From Siphonodentalium dalli (taxonomy: Eukaryota; Mollusca; Scaphopoda; Gadilida; Siphonodentaliidae), in contig CP136063.1 in NCBI GenBank assembly GCA_032622095.1, positions 32,304,987-32,368,986 of the forward strand: a DNA stretch of 64,000 nt. The letters are read 5' to 3'. A model generated the notes under the pieces. That model did not search any database. It worked only from the letters and a program-made list of their open reading frames with translations, and was not told where the DNA came from. Below are positions 45,812 to 56,919 of the stretch, one piece after another. The position numbers and the translations under genes are program-made. Numbering within the stretch: position 1 is the stretch's first letter; each line of letters starts with the position of its first letter.

Positions 45812-46625
45812 CTTATGAATTTTTGAAATGTTATATCCAATTTTTCAGCCATTTGTTAGAACACGATATCGCCGCTCAAACTACCGAAACCATTTGCGTA
45901 CATGTAATATGAACAAACACAAGAAAATAGTAATGCCAACTAAAATAAAATGCGACAACAAAACATGACACGGATATAAAGGTCATAGACACAGATAAAC
46001 AAATATGCATATATACTTCAATATATGAAATTGTTTTTTATTATAAATTTTTTTATCTGACAATTCTTTATTCATTGACGAAATCAATCCGGGCCAAATA
46101 TACCCTAAAAAGCCTACCGCAAGTAATCCTGCGGCAACTCTTTGATGTCGCGGATTATTCACATCTCCCGCTCTGTCCCTGAAAAGAGTAGGTGCCTCTC
46201 TACAATGGGATGCAGACCACGGGGTAAACACTGCTGACCACGCTATTAACATGGATGACCACGGCATGAACACGACTTCAACACGGATGACCACGGAGTA
46301 CACTCAGAGTGCATAATATGTCTTTAACTTATGAATTTTTGTAATGTTATATCCAATTTTTCTGCCATTTGTTAGAACACGATATCGCCGCACAAACTAC
46401 CGAAACTATAGTTTTAAAGCCAAATGATGTGTTAAAACTATAGTTCAAAATATGAAATTGTTTTTTATTATAAAAGATTTTATCTGACAATTCTTTATTC
46501 ACTGACGAAATCAATCAGGGCCAAATATACCCGAAAAAATCCTACCGCAAGTAATACTGCGCAACTCTTTGATGTCGCGGATTATTCACACCTCCCGCAC
46601 TGTTCCTGAAAAGAGTAGGTGCCGC
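45795..46625 (+). repeat. Imperfect tandem duplication (~430-510-bp offset)
   Basis: 45795-45895 matches 46309-46408 (CTTTAACTTATGAATTTTTG onward), and 46025-46200 matches 46450-46625 (TATCTGACAATTCTTTATTC, CCGCAAGTAAT, GATGTCGCGGATTATTCACA). Indels make the offset variable. Confidence 0.85.
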
Positions 46626-47000
46626 TCTGCATTGGGGTGCAGACCACGCCGTAAACAAAGCTGATCACGCTATTAACACGGCATGAACACGACTTCAACA
46701 CGGATGACCACGGCGTGCACTCAGATGACCACGGCATGTACACGCCGTGTTCAGACCGTTTTTGAACACGCTGGCCATTTTGCCGTAATTGATCACGCTA
46801 AGAACACGACTTCAACACGGATGACCACGGCGTGAACTCGGGTGACCACGGCATGTACACGCCGTGTTCAAACCGTTTTTGAACACGCTGGCCATTTTTC
46901 TGAAGTTGACCACGCTAAGACCACGCGCGATTTTTCCGTGTTTTTTCCGTGTTAAAATGTTGGCCACGCGTGGTTTTGAAAAAAACACGGGCCTTGTACT
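46196..47000 (-). repeat. ACACG/ACCACG array ending in hAT-like terminus
   Basis: Two stretches, 46206-46300 and 46640-46985, of GACCACGGCATGAACACGAC-like units, with a 10-11-bp rhythm. An internal duplication repeats GCATGTACACGCCGTGTTCA at about 46734 and 46851. The right end AACACGGGCCTTGTACTG is the inverse of the terminus at 34484. Confidence 0.7.
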
Positions 47001-47100
47001 GTACATCATGCCGTCTCCAGTTAGATCAAATGTACTTAAAACTGAAATTTACTGATTTATATTTCAAAGTTACCTGTGAATTATCCCATTGTGTTGCATT
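47001..47100. other. Short spacer
   Basis: No feature seen. Confidence 0.4.
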
Positions 47101-47613
47101 GCGTGTTATAGTGTCGAATGACCATGGTCGACACAAAGTATGCATTATTTAGTTTAGACATAATAACTTTATTCTGCCAGCCAACAAAAGGTGTGCATAA
47201 TACAGCTGGGGTATAGGTTACACTTAATCCAGACAGTATGTCTCTCAATGAAGCGTGGACACCATTTTCTATTCAACGGCGGTGCATTCTCATCATCGTC
47301 GCGCAAACACCACTACCCCCGACCTGGTTATAGCCCAGAGTATCCCAGAGTCACGTTCGGTATATGGTGTTAACTGTTATCGTCCCGGAGCGGTTTGACA
47401 ACTGAAATAACGCTGACTGTTCTTAGATCTGCGCGTTTTAGTGTCGAATGACCATGTTTGACAACAAGTATGCATTATCTAGACATAATAACTTTATTCT
47501 CCCAGTCAACATAAGGTACGCAGAAAACAGCTGGGGTAGAGGTTACACTTAGTCTAGACAGTTTGTCTCTCAATCAAGCGTGGACACTATGTTCTATTCA
47601 ACGGTGGTGCATT
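47101..47613 (+). repeat. Tandem duplication, ~327-bp offset
   Basis: 47105-47287 and 47432-47612 share AGTGTCGAATGACCATG, GACATAATAACTTTATTCT, ACAGCTGGGGTA, GTCTCTCAAT and TTCTATTCAACGG. The dispersed repeat 47353-47424 lies between the copies. Confidence 0.85.
47353..47424. repeat. Dispersed 70-bp repeat (also 34395-34466)
   Basis: Same orientation as 34395-34466, about 90% identical. It is found near an ACACG array in both places. Confidence 0.85.
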
Positions 47614-48033
47614 AGGTTACATTGGTGTAAATGTTTTACATAGGCCTCAGTGCTAACGTCCCAATTTTTTTTTTAATCTGCAAAATTGACATTTAGGGAA
47701 ACATTTTGGCCAAAAACGTCATGTCTGTCTAACAAGGAATTCGCCTTTAAATCTTGTGTTTTCGTATCTAGTGTCAGAACAGCATAAAAAATACTTTTTC
47801 ATATTTTAGACCGAACCAAAATATTAAAACTTCACTACAGAGGGTTAATTCCTGTGTCAATGGCTATTTTCCCTATGGGAAATCAAGGAAAGAGATGTGA
47901 TGATCTTTTTGTGTGCAAAAAACACACAAGGCTATTGACCAATCAGGGCCCAGTGTCTATTTTATTCTTTCCTATATATTCCTCCCGCATCCGCTAAAGG
48001 TCCCTCCGAACCTTATTTACACCAGTGTAACCT
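47614..48033. mobile_element. Small TIR element, 420 bp
   Basis: Terminal repeats AGGTTACATTGGTGTAAAT and (inverted) AGGTTACACTGGTGTAAAT agree at 18 of 19 bases. AT-rich non-coding interior. No target duplication is clear (GTGCATT / AAAGCGG). Confidence 0.7.
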
Positions 48034-48513
48034 AAAGCGGTAGCCGCTTTTTCGCGGAATAATTGTAACTGCCTATTTTCTTCAGAATCGCCCATCAATG
48101 GAACAAAGTGTTAAAAAACAATATCACTTCTGTGATTCTTTATTTATCACACACAATTTAACCCCACCCCTTTCAACACATTATTCATCAAAAAAGCACA
48201 AATTTCCACCATAAGTCATGTTCAGGCCCCATTTTCACACATTTTTTGGGGTCGGGTGTTGCAAACTTGGATCAGCTATGGAAGACTGTACAAGAATCTT
48301 TCCATGAGAGAACTTCTGGTGATGTGAGGTCATTGAGTCTGATCAGCTGAGCGTGGAGCACATGACTTTATCAGCACACGAAAGACTAAAATATGACATT
48401 TTCAGGTCTGCAAGAGTGATCCAAAATAACTGGATGTGGGTGTATATTGAATTAGTTGAACAAAGATATGCTCTCTTTGAAATGCTGAAACATTTTCTTA
48501 AATGTGTCCAAGA
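48034..48513. other. Intergenic, no gene seen
   Basis: No repeat or gene recognised. Confidence 0.5.
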
Positions 48514-49006
48514 TTAAAGGTACTCAATCCGAACAGAGGGTCCCCATCTCAACAGATTCCAACAACAACAACAACAATACGATCAGAGTGTCCTATATTA
48601 CTATTTCTTTGGCTTTGGGGGTAAAAAATATTTGATTCGAGTCGAGGAACCCATCAAACAAAGCTCAGAGTTATTAGATATTGATTTTTGAAATTTGTTA
48701 TGTTCTCGAGATGAGTACTAATAATTGCCGTCAATTTCGTATCCTGCTCGAGATTTGTACACCAAACTCTATTCAATCAGACAAGGATGGATAACTCTAA
48801 AATCAAGTGGTAATAATAACGCAATTTTGACTGAGATCTGGGCCAGAAAGTATTCCCGATAATGAAAAATAATAGATTTCTAAAATCGATATCTAACAAA
48901 TCTGAGCTTTGATGGGTGACTTCCTCGACTCGAATCAAATATGCTTGATCCCCGAAGCCATTGAAATAGTAATTGAGAGGAGTTTTATCGGATTGAGTAC
49001 CTTTAA
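48514..49006 (+). mobile_element. TTAA MITE family B, 493 bp
   Basis: TTAA at 48514-48517 and 49003-49006, ends AAAGGTACTCAATCCGA / TCGGATTGAGTACCTTT. The inner sequence is also partly self-complementary (GGCTTTGGGGGT...ACCCCCGAAGCC type). The TTAAAGG start fits the T2/Kolobok MITE pattern. It is an inverted copy of 52429-52905. Confidence 0.9.
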
Positions 49007-49070
49007 GCGCTATTAACCGTCAAATGGTCATACCCACCAGTGGAAATGACCACCTTGTATGATATATAGA

Positions 49071-49233
49071 GAATACCTACGAGTTTTGGTTGAATACCCG
49101 AATTATCTCATGAGTGGGTGCAAGGAAGTACAGAATTTCCACGAGCGGCTGCAAGCCGCGAGTGGAAATTATGTACTTCCTTGCACCCACGAATGAGATA
49201 ATTCGGGTATTCAACCAAAACCCGTAGGTTTTC
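49071..49233. repeat. Long hairpin, ~78-bp arms
   Basis: 49071-49149 pairs with 49152-49233 with few mismatches: TTGGTTGAATACCCGAATTA, GTGGGTGCAAGGAAGTAC, AATTTCCAC. The apex is GCGGCTGCAAGCCGC. It lies between MITE B and the 3' end of the recombinase gene. It may be a foldback MITE, or a structured site tied to the recombinase element. Confidence 0.9.
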
Positions 49234-49930
49234 TTTTTATTATATGCGCTACGTTATAAACGGCCCCAAAACTGCTAGTTTGTCCCACAGTTCACTTCAA
49301 ACTGTTACAAAGCTTCGACATTTGCATTTTGTTTACATTCCATCAATTGATTTGTTCACCACTGAATGACAAATATCGAGCATATCCGCCATAAAAAATA
49401 GTCCCCATTGTTTTATTCTGAAATGATGTGAGAAATTAATGTATACATAATTTAATGATAAGAAAATATAATAAAACAAGTTAAGTTAACATTATAACAA
49501 TTAAATAACAGTTTATGAACATTTTAAGTCTTTATTTAGCGAGAAAGCACATGGCTCACAAGCTATCGATCGGCCATTGTGTTTTTATCGCTAACAAATA
49601 ACTTCCGTTTTAGGAATTAAACTTTTTCGAGTTGGAGAAATCGTGTTGGATTTTGACGAAATGTGTAACAAGTAAATAGGTTGGTTGACTGTTATCATAC
49701 AATACGCATATGGCGAATGATAGGTCAGCTAAACTAATTCAAACTAGTAACATTAAACAGTCAAATAACTAAAATTATTGAAATTAAAGTTCACGAAAGT
49801 CGGAAGTTTTCAAATCGTTATCTTCTTCCATGAATGATTCTATAAAATATTTTATAACTTTGCTCGCGAGTAGCTTTGTGTATTAAATTATTTGTTATCG
49901 ATAAAATACAACATTTTATAACAAATCAAT
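49234..49930. other. 3' flank of recombinase gene
   Basis: AT-rich. A minus-strand AATAAA (plus-strand TTTATT) at about 49533 could serve as the polyadenylation signal. No other feature. Confidence 0.4.
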
Positions 49931-51673
49931 TCAATCACTGTCTGAGTCATAAATCCTTCGAATTCGCTTATACTGCTTGGCCGAAACAGGACTTGTGTTC
50001 AGATTCATTTCATTCATCATGACTTTCTGGTTCTGTGAACTCTGTAAGTACACGTTGATGGGTGCATGAAAAGTGTTCCCAGCAAAAATTGACGATAACA
50101 TACCCGATGAACCACTGTCGATAGAACTCCGATTAGGCACATTCACTGACACTGGCGTAGAAATTGTATGCGGAATATCAATGACTGTAGGGCTCCGATT
50201 ATCATCAGGCACACTCACTGGCGTAGAATTTTGGCCTGGATTGGCTGGAATATCTATCACTGTAGACCTATCTACTTGCTCCGTTTCAGAAATGTCATAT
50301 ACATGTACAGATTCATTATTGCCCGTGCTGTCGGTGGAAGCTGAATGTGATAATAGTGATGATATATGTTTACTTTGTACGGGATTTATTTTCGAGTAGT
50401 TCAGCAAACTGTTGACGTTACGGTGTCCGGAAATCTGAATGATTTGATGAGCTGGAACACCTTTGTCGTTCAGCGTCTGCACAAGATGTTTACGAACGCT
50501 GTATGGTGTCAAACGTTTATCTGTTGTCAGATTTGCATCGTCGAGCATGTTCTTCATGATGGCATATATGTAATTTAGGCCCAACGCATTTCTTTTATAC
50601 CATGGTTTCCCCTTACTCCACCCTTGGTGATTCAGAGCCAAGAAAAAAGGACTGTCAGGATCTTTGGTTTCCCCCGGTCTCTTATCAGCAAACAACTTAT
50701 AAAGAGCGACAGGGTCCTTCGTTGGATCAGCAATAGAGTAGGCCCTGGGCTTTGTTTTTCTAATGTCACGTGGATTCTCACCTGTTCTAGTTTTAGTTTG
50801 CCTCTCTTGAGAATAAACGATATATTCCTCACCATTGCCATCCTCGCGAAGTTCAACATCGCCCCATCTGAGTGAGTGTGTTTCAATGCCAGTCCTCATT
50901 CCAAAGTGCAATGAACATATCATCCACATTGAGTTCATTAGTGATTTCGGTGTAAATGGTCCGAGAACTTGAGCTTCATACAGCTTATCCAAATCTTCTG
51001 AAGAAATAGGGTCAGCTGCATTCACTTTGTTACCTTTGCCCATCGCCTTCAGCTGTTTTTGCTTACTTTTGAGTGTTTCTCTGCATTTTGCAAACTGGTG
51101 GTCATCGATTATTGAAATCGGATACGAATTCAATCGTAAATGTCTGACAAGTGATGAGATAAACGCTCGCAGCGAGGTTGGCTCATATTCCGACCCATCT
51201 TTCTTTCTCACGGACAGCAGAAAATTGGAAATATATCCGCACAGTTTGTCAGGTGGTATGAACTCTGGCTGACGCTGTTCATTCATGGTGAGGAGAAACT
51301 CACAGAAAAGTCTCGTGTCGTAGTCAGTCTTCCTCTTGGTGTTTTTATTGCACTGCTCAGAATTAAATTGGTTAACATCATCATCAGAGAGGTGCCTAAA
51401 TCGACCACAGTTCCTACTAACAGAGGGTTCTGAACTAGTTTCTGTGGTGCTGACTGTAGCAATGGCAGTAGCATAAGTGCTTGGAGTTGGAATGTCACTG
51501 CAAAATGTCAATAGAGGATGGATATCTACATGCAAATTGGCAGTACTACTACTACCAGTACCAGTAGTATCTTTAAATTCACTATTCCATTCTTCTAAAT
51601 TTGCTAAAACTTTATCCCAAGTTACTTCTTCAAGTTCTTGATCTAATTGCAAATGATCAAATGTAGAGTCCAT
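49931..51673 (-). CDS. DUF3504 / Crypton-type tyrosine recombinase, 580 aa, intact single exon
   Basis: A protein of the DUF3504 group, related to Crypton tyrosine recombinases and domesticated relatives (KCTD1, QRICH1 and ZMYM type). Such enzymes cut and rejoin DNA through a tyrosine nucleophile. Residues 1-90 are a low-complexity Ser/Thr-rich lead. About 90-210 is a SAM-like/core-binding part (CNKNTKRKTDYDTRLFCEFL, LSVRKKDGSEYEPTSLRAFI). About 215-440 is the catalytic domain: box I FGMRTGIETHSLRWGDVEL with R260, a likely catalytic lysine in RQTKTRTGENPR (K294), box II YSVRKHL with R394, SGHRNV with H417, and the nucleophile in NYSKI, Y426. The first position of the usual HxxR is Tyr391. About 471-516 holds a twofold TVIDIP...STPVSV repeat, and the tail is acidic (DSDSD). 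The start at 51673 is the first ATG, and no intron is needed. It is the only long intact gene in the window. Function as a mobile-element recombinase or host protein cannot be settled. Confidence 0.93.
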   Translation of the reverse strand: MDSTFDHLQLDQELEEVTWDKVLANLEEWNSEFKDTTGTGSSSTANLHVDIHPLLTFCSDIPTPSTYATAIATVSTTETSSEPSVSRNCGRFRHLSDDDVNQFNSEQCNKNTKRKTDYDTRLFCEFLLTMNEQRQPEFIPPDKLCGYISNFLLSVRKKDGSEYEPTSLRAFISSLVRHLRLNSYPISIIDDHQFAKCRETLKSKQKQLKAMGKGNKVNAADPISSEDLDKLYEAQVLGPFTPKSLMNSMWMICSLHFGMRTGIETHSLRWGDVELREDGNGEEYIVYSQERQTKTRTGENPRDIRKTKPRAYSIADPTKDPVALYKLFADKRPGETKDPDSPFFLALNHQGWSKGKPWYKRNALGLNYIYAIMKNMLDDANLTTDKRLTPYSVRKHLVQTLNDKGVPAHQIIQISGHRNVNSLLNYSKINPVQSKHISSLLSHSASTDSTGNNESVHVYDISETEQVDRSTVIDIPANPGQNSTPVSVPDDNRSPTVIDIPHTISTPVSVNVPNRSSIDSGSSGMLSSIFAGNTFHAPINVYLQSSQNQKVMMNEMNLNTSPVSAKQYKRIRRIYDSDSD

Positions 51674-52428
51674 ATCTTTGTAAATTGTGAAAATTTTCTA
51701 TTTATTATGATGCAGACGGCGATTGTTTGCATGAATACCTAAAGTACCTTCAATTTAAATTTACTATTACGTATAGTATTAGTTAGCACAGAAGAACAAT
51801 CCAGGGGGGAAAACTCTTTCGCTACCGTAAAAATCAATAATTAAAAAAATAGTCCGGCTGTTATTGATACGCTTTGAAACTTAATGTGATTCGCCGCTAT
51901 AAACCGGAAGTAATCTACGAATAAGTAATACTATTGTGTTATCCATCGAGTCGGTCAGTGTTATCCATCGAGTCGGCCCAGGCGATGGATATAACGCTCT
52001 ACGCCACGGCAATTTCCCACTATTTAATGGGGAAGCATATAATAAATATGCATATCACTGGCTGTAAAATCCAAAATACTTGTTAAATTAGCTCCTTATA
52101 ACAATTGATATGTGTGTCATTGACATGCTCATGTTATGGACCATTTGCATTATCATGTGACTATAATTACCACCTTGAAAAAATTTGAAAATACCTTGAA
52201 AAATTGACATTTTTTATGCAAAATCAAACAATTCGTTTTGGCTGATGTAAGAATAGAATATGATTTATTGATGGACTCAGGAACAGAGTATTATCAAATT
52301 ATCAAACTTAACATAATATTTTGTGATAACAGTAATTTGTAACGTGAAAAATGAGTGTTTAGTGAAAGAATAGTTAACTAATGAATAATGCCGAATAGTG
52401 AAAATAAGAATGTTTAGGAAAAGAAACA
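51674..52428. promoter_or_regulatory. Upstream region of recombinase gene with repeated GTTATCCATCGAGTCGG
   Basis: The word GTTATCCATCGAGTCGG occurs twice in tandem at about 51939 and 51959 and is followed by an inverted CGATGGATATAAC, about 270-300 bp ahead of the start codon. This arrangement of direct and inverted copies could bind a regulator or the recombinase. No clear TATA box. The remainder is AT-rich and empty. Confidence 0.35.
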
Positions 52429-52905
52429 TTAAAGGTACTCAATCCGATAAAACTCCTCTCAATTACTATTTCAATGGCTTCGGGGGTCAAAAATATTTGA
52501 TTCAAGTCGAGGAAGTCACCCATCAAAGCTCAGATTTGTTAGATATCGATTATAGAAATCTATTATTTTTCATTATCGGGAATACTTTCTAGCCCAGATC
52601 TCAGTCAAAATGGCGTTATTATTACCACTTGATTTTAGAGTTATCCATCCTTGTCTGTTTTGGTGTACAAATCTCGAGCAGGATACGAAATTGACGGCAA
52701 TTATTAGTACTCATCTCGAGAACATAACAAATTTCAAAAATCAATATCTAATAACTCTGAGCTTTGTTTGATGGGTTCCTCGACTCGAATCAAATATTTT
52801 TTACCCCCAAAGCCAAAGAAATAGTAATATAGGACCCTCTGATCGGATTGTTGTTGTTGGAATCTGTTGAGATGGGGACCCTCTGTTCGGATTGAGTACC
52901 TTTAA
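52429..52905 (-). mobile_element. TTAA MITE family B, 477 bp, inverted relative to 48514-49006
   Basis: TTAA at 52429-52432 and 52902-52905. The left part TTAAAGGTACTCAATCCGAT then AAAACTCCTCTCAATTAC is the reverse complement of the right end of the other copy. The pair brackets 3.4 kb holding the recombinase gene and the hairpin. Confidence 0.9.
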
Positions 52906-53378
52906 GTATTTGATAGTAGTGAGAAATGTCAGTCTGGATATGTTTACAGACCAGTTTATAGCTTAAATACTGTTGTAACCCCCAAGACTAATGCATAATG
53001 GGGCATATGATCATGAAGACTCAGTTAATAAATGTTCTACGACTATAAAGTATGAGATGTTGACACACATTTCGGGTTTTCGTGGAGTGTGTGTCCACTG
53101 GATGTCTTATAGCTGCAGTATGTGACCGCGTTAATTGCATTCGATGTTTAGGTATGAACAATGGCTGGACCATGTACTATTGGCGGGAACACAATACCTC
53201 CGATTGTTGTTCCGCATTTAGAATCTATCCGGTGTGGTGAATGAGAAACATGCAGTAATAAGCCGTAGTTGTTTGTAATAATTCGAATGATTAGTTGTTT
53301 TAACGGAATTCTGAGGCGATGAATTCATGTAACCAATACATTTTATATTATCTATTATATATTTTGAAGATCTATCTG
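52906..53378. other. Intergenic, no gene seen
   Basis: No repeat or gene recognised. Confidence 0.5.
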
Positions 53379-53398
53379 TGTGTGTGTGTGTGTGTGTG

Positions 53399-53457
<59 letters not shown>

Positions 53458-53524
53458 GGTGGTGTGCGTGTGAGGGTGTGTGTGTGTGTGTGTGTGTGTA
53501 GGTGTGTGTGTGTGTGTGTGTGTG
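53379..53524. repeat. (TG)n microsatellite
   Basis: About 145 bp of TG repeats with GGTG interruptions. ORFs on both strands here (Cys-Val or His-Thr runs) are artefacts. Confidence 0.98.
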
Positions 53525-53752
53525 AACAATCGCCTACAATGGGGCTTACATTCCAGAATTTAAACCTTCTAATCGGGCTCGAGCCCGTTTGTCACACGAG
53601 CCCGATTGTAAACAACGTTCAAACGGGTTCGCGATAGCTCAAATTATAGGTAGAAAACGAAAAGTCCAGTTGAGCCCGTTTGGATAACTCGTCTGGTTTT
53701 TAACATTTTTGGTGTGTGATCCGATCTATCAACTATTCTGTATCCGAGATCC
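53525..53752. other. Spacer with GAGCCCGTTTG words
   Basis: Perfect 14-bp palindrome CGGGCTCGAGCCCG at 53574-53587. GAGCCCG recurs near 53607 and 53674, and AACGGGTTCGCGA near 53621. No gene. Confidence 0.5.
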
Positions 53753-54375
53753 CACTGTGTAGGAACTGTTACATCGGAAATCGTTCTATCGCCGGTTTGT
53801 GATGGTTCTTGCCTGATTTGTGACGGTTCTTGCTGATCGAAATTATACATTTTCACGACTTTTTGACAGTTAAAACGGAATTTTGAGGCATCTAGGTGAT
53901 AATTCGATTAGTTATTTTCGATCCCATAACAATCTGTGGCACCAATGAACGTGTTAATAACGAAATATTCATTGTGCGAGTCATAACAACGACAAGAACC
54001 GCGAATTTTGATTATTGTTTGGGTTCTCTCCTGATCGAGTCGGTTCTATCCCCATTAATCGTTCAATACGGGTAAAACTATTGCTAATATTTGCCATGGT
54101 ACATGGTTCAAACTGACAATTTTGTGAAAGTATACAAACTATGCATTAAGTTGAAATTTGCACCACTTGTCATCAATTTTGATGAATTACACTGCCTTCC
54201 TATGCTTATTCAATAACACGTGTTACGCCTATCAAACTTGACGAAGTCGGCAGCTAGTTTGAAAAATAACGCACATTGTACGCCAAACATTGGCATGAGT
54301 CAATAGCCGGTTAACTGTAGTGAAATTTCATGGCACTGGAGCGTAGACTTCGGAAAGCGTGAGCGTAAACGGGAT

Positions 54376-55173
54376 GTTAGAATTTTACAATCCACCAGTT
54401 GACCAGTGCCTGAGTTCTAACTTGACAGTTTAATGTACCCGAAGTTCCGAACAAGTCCATAATATGTCTTTAAATAAAATAAAATAAAACATTTGATGAA
54501 GTGAAAACAGTTTAATTATGTCACATGCCTTGACTTACTAGTAGTCGCTCCGAACATGCAAAATTACCCCTGGACAACTGACCTTGACTTGGTAGTCAGG
54601 CATCCTAAGGGATAATCCGTAAACAGGTAAATACCGGTATACTAAACCTTTAACTTTGACTCAATCAGCCAATGGAAGTTTTACAAAACCATGTGACCAT
54701 TATTCAAAAGAGAACAAGTGAAGTTGACCCCATAATTATGAAGATGACCCAATAAAAAGATGACCCGAAGCGAAGTCGCCCCCGATGATTAGATGGGCAT
54801 TGAATTTTCCCAAATTTTCTTTCCAATATAATCTGATCATAGTCTAGTTATTTATCATTTATACAGTAGCCTAATGTATTACGTTACTGTGCTGAAAATT
54901 TGGGTGTAATGTTTTCGAATTTATATCAATAAAAAAAATAAAGAATGATTTAAAAAAAAAATTCTGTCATTCATCGGGGGGGGGGCGAGTTCACATGGGC
55001 CAACTTTTCCCGATACAGATATCAAAATACTAATATACCTATGTCAGAAGGGAAAATACTCAAAACCAGCAATGATACTAATATAATGAGTAGTAACACA
55101 TTTTACATCATTCATGGTGGTTCACTCACTGCTTAGTATATATACATGTACCTAATTTGAGGTTATTAATGCT
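54376..55173. other. Element interior without gene
   Basis: 54440-54472 is a family C terminus (CCGAACAAGTCCATAATATG then TCTTTAA) without a visible partner. The rest is AT-rich with a poly-A and a G9 run near 54950-54985. Confidence 0.5.
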
Positions 55174-56919
55174 GAAATGGTCACTGTCACCCACTTTCGT
55201 TCAGTTGGGTACCCAGCTTTTTTAATTTTCAGTTGGGTACCCAGCTTTTGTCAAATTTACATTTGGGTACCCAGAGAGTGATTTAATTAGTGATTACCAT
55301 CAGTTGATTGCGAAAGTTGAACCTGTTAAATTTGTGTATATTTGTTTATATATGAATTATGATGTATATTCATCGCGATGCTTCATACTAATAGCAGAGA
55401 AGAATTGTATACATAGGACATTTCAGATCGACTGCTCATAAAGCTGGGTACCAAACAGGGGGGGGGGTCTGGAAAAAAATTGCACATATAGGGCCCAAAA
55501 AAAAATTCCGACCTCGAGGGACCCACCACCCCATTTTTGCAAAAAAATATTTTTTTCCTCCAAAATTTTGGGGACCCACCCCCCGTTTCTCATGTTTTTA
55601 TCAAAATTTCAGAGGTTTTTTTTAGCCGTTCTTCAATAACTGTGTTAACTGCCTTACTAATTGGTAAACACAGATCAGAAAAACGAAAAATATACTGTAT
55701 CTCCATGTGTTTCCTGGTGTTTTCAGTATCTAACAACAATATTAATTAAGCATTGTGTAGGTACACTATGTCACAAATTGCCGTAGACCCCATTATAGCC
55801 TTAATATATCGAGTGTGTTGTGTCTGACAGAGAGCACTGGCCAGTGTAAATAGTGGTAAACAGGTCAGGGGTTCCACAATTATATGTGCATGATCAAAGA
55901 ACTCTTTAGTCTTATCCAACGGGATGGGGTGGGGAGGGGAATTGTTTTTTGGTTATGTATACACATAGATATATGGTTATTATACTGCTCGATATTAGTC
56001 GGCGGGTATATAGTTGACGTCTCGAGCCGTCTGTCCGTACAAACATTTTGAATTTTAACTCAAGTGTCAGTTCATGTACCTTTATAGTATTTTAGTTTCG
56101 TTTTATTGAGCAGTAAAGCTCCCAGATGAAGTTCGGAAATTCAATGAGAATAGCGTCAACTTCATTTGGGATTGTCTGAACAGTAAACAATAATGTCATT
56201 CATCATAACCAATTCAGTTTTATTTGGATAATTGTTGCAAATTAACATTACTTGCATTCATTCAAGATGAGAAATAACCAGAAGGAATGAATTTGATTAC
56301 ATGCCAGTATTTCAGACATTAGAAATTTATGAGATACCCTTTTCAATGTTATGTTATGCAAAAATCAGGTTAATGATATCTACTAGTAGTCATCATTGAG
56401 TATTCACCATGTAGTATTCAATTTGTGATAGAGTTTTTTGTTTTATTACTTTTATTCAGATAATACAACTGGGTAATATATTAATTTTGTTTCTAAATAT
56501 TTCTTCCGTTGATCATAAGTTTCCTGAACGTTAATACTGTGGTCCACTTGTGAAGTGGTCCGGGATACTGTGAAGTCCAGAATGTTGCTAAATCTGAGGC
56601 TAAAGAGTCACTTTAGCTGCCTATATAGCCCTATACCAACAAGCATGGTACTAACATGCTTACAAACAACATTACATGGTCAGTACTTGTAAATTGTTTG
56701 AAAAAAACCCATTTTGGAAAAAATTTACAAGCACCATTTTTTCCGCCTCTGGACCAACCACCCACCCACCCCGGCCCTATATACGGAATTTTTTTGCAGA
56801 CCCTCCCCCCCCCCCCCCCCTGTACCAAACTGTAATTTTTTGTAAAACATGGGTAACCAACTGAAATTTTTAAAAAGCTGGTACCCAACTGAACGAAAGG
56901 AGGAGACAATGACCATTTC
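55174..56919. mobile_element. Nested TIR element, 1.75 kb
   Basis: The left end GAAATGGTCACTGTCACCCA, TTTCGTTCAGTTGGGTACCC and the inverted right end GAAATGGTCATTGTCTCCTC, TTTCGTTCAGTTGGGTACCA form ~75-bp TIRs with repeated CAGTTGGGTACCCAGC units (two or three at the left end). Interior has C- and A-rich runs (for example C18 near 56803-56820). No transposase recognised. Confidence 0.75.

Larger units (their letters stand above)
34484..47000. mobile_element. Possible 12.5-kb hAT-like element or two separate ends
   Basis: Inverted termini CAGTATAAGGCCCGTG (34484) and CAGTACAAGGCCCGTG (reverse complement ending 47000) agree at 21 of 23 bases, and each is followed inward by ACACG/ACCACG arrays (34500-34840 and 46196-46985). 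The 8 bp outside (CTTGCATA and TACATCAT) do not match, so either the target duplication has decayed or the two ends belong to different copies. No hAT transposase was recognised between them. Confidence 0.3.

Noticed and set aside
53218-53637. Opposite-strand frames rich in His-Thr and Cys-Val
   Set aside because: They translate the TG microsatellite and its flanks.
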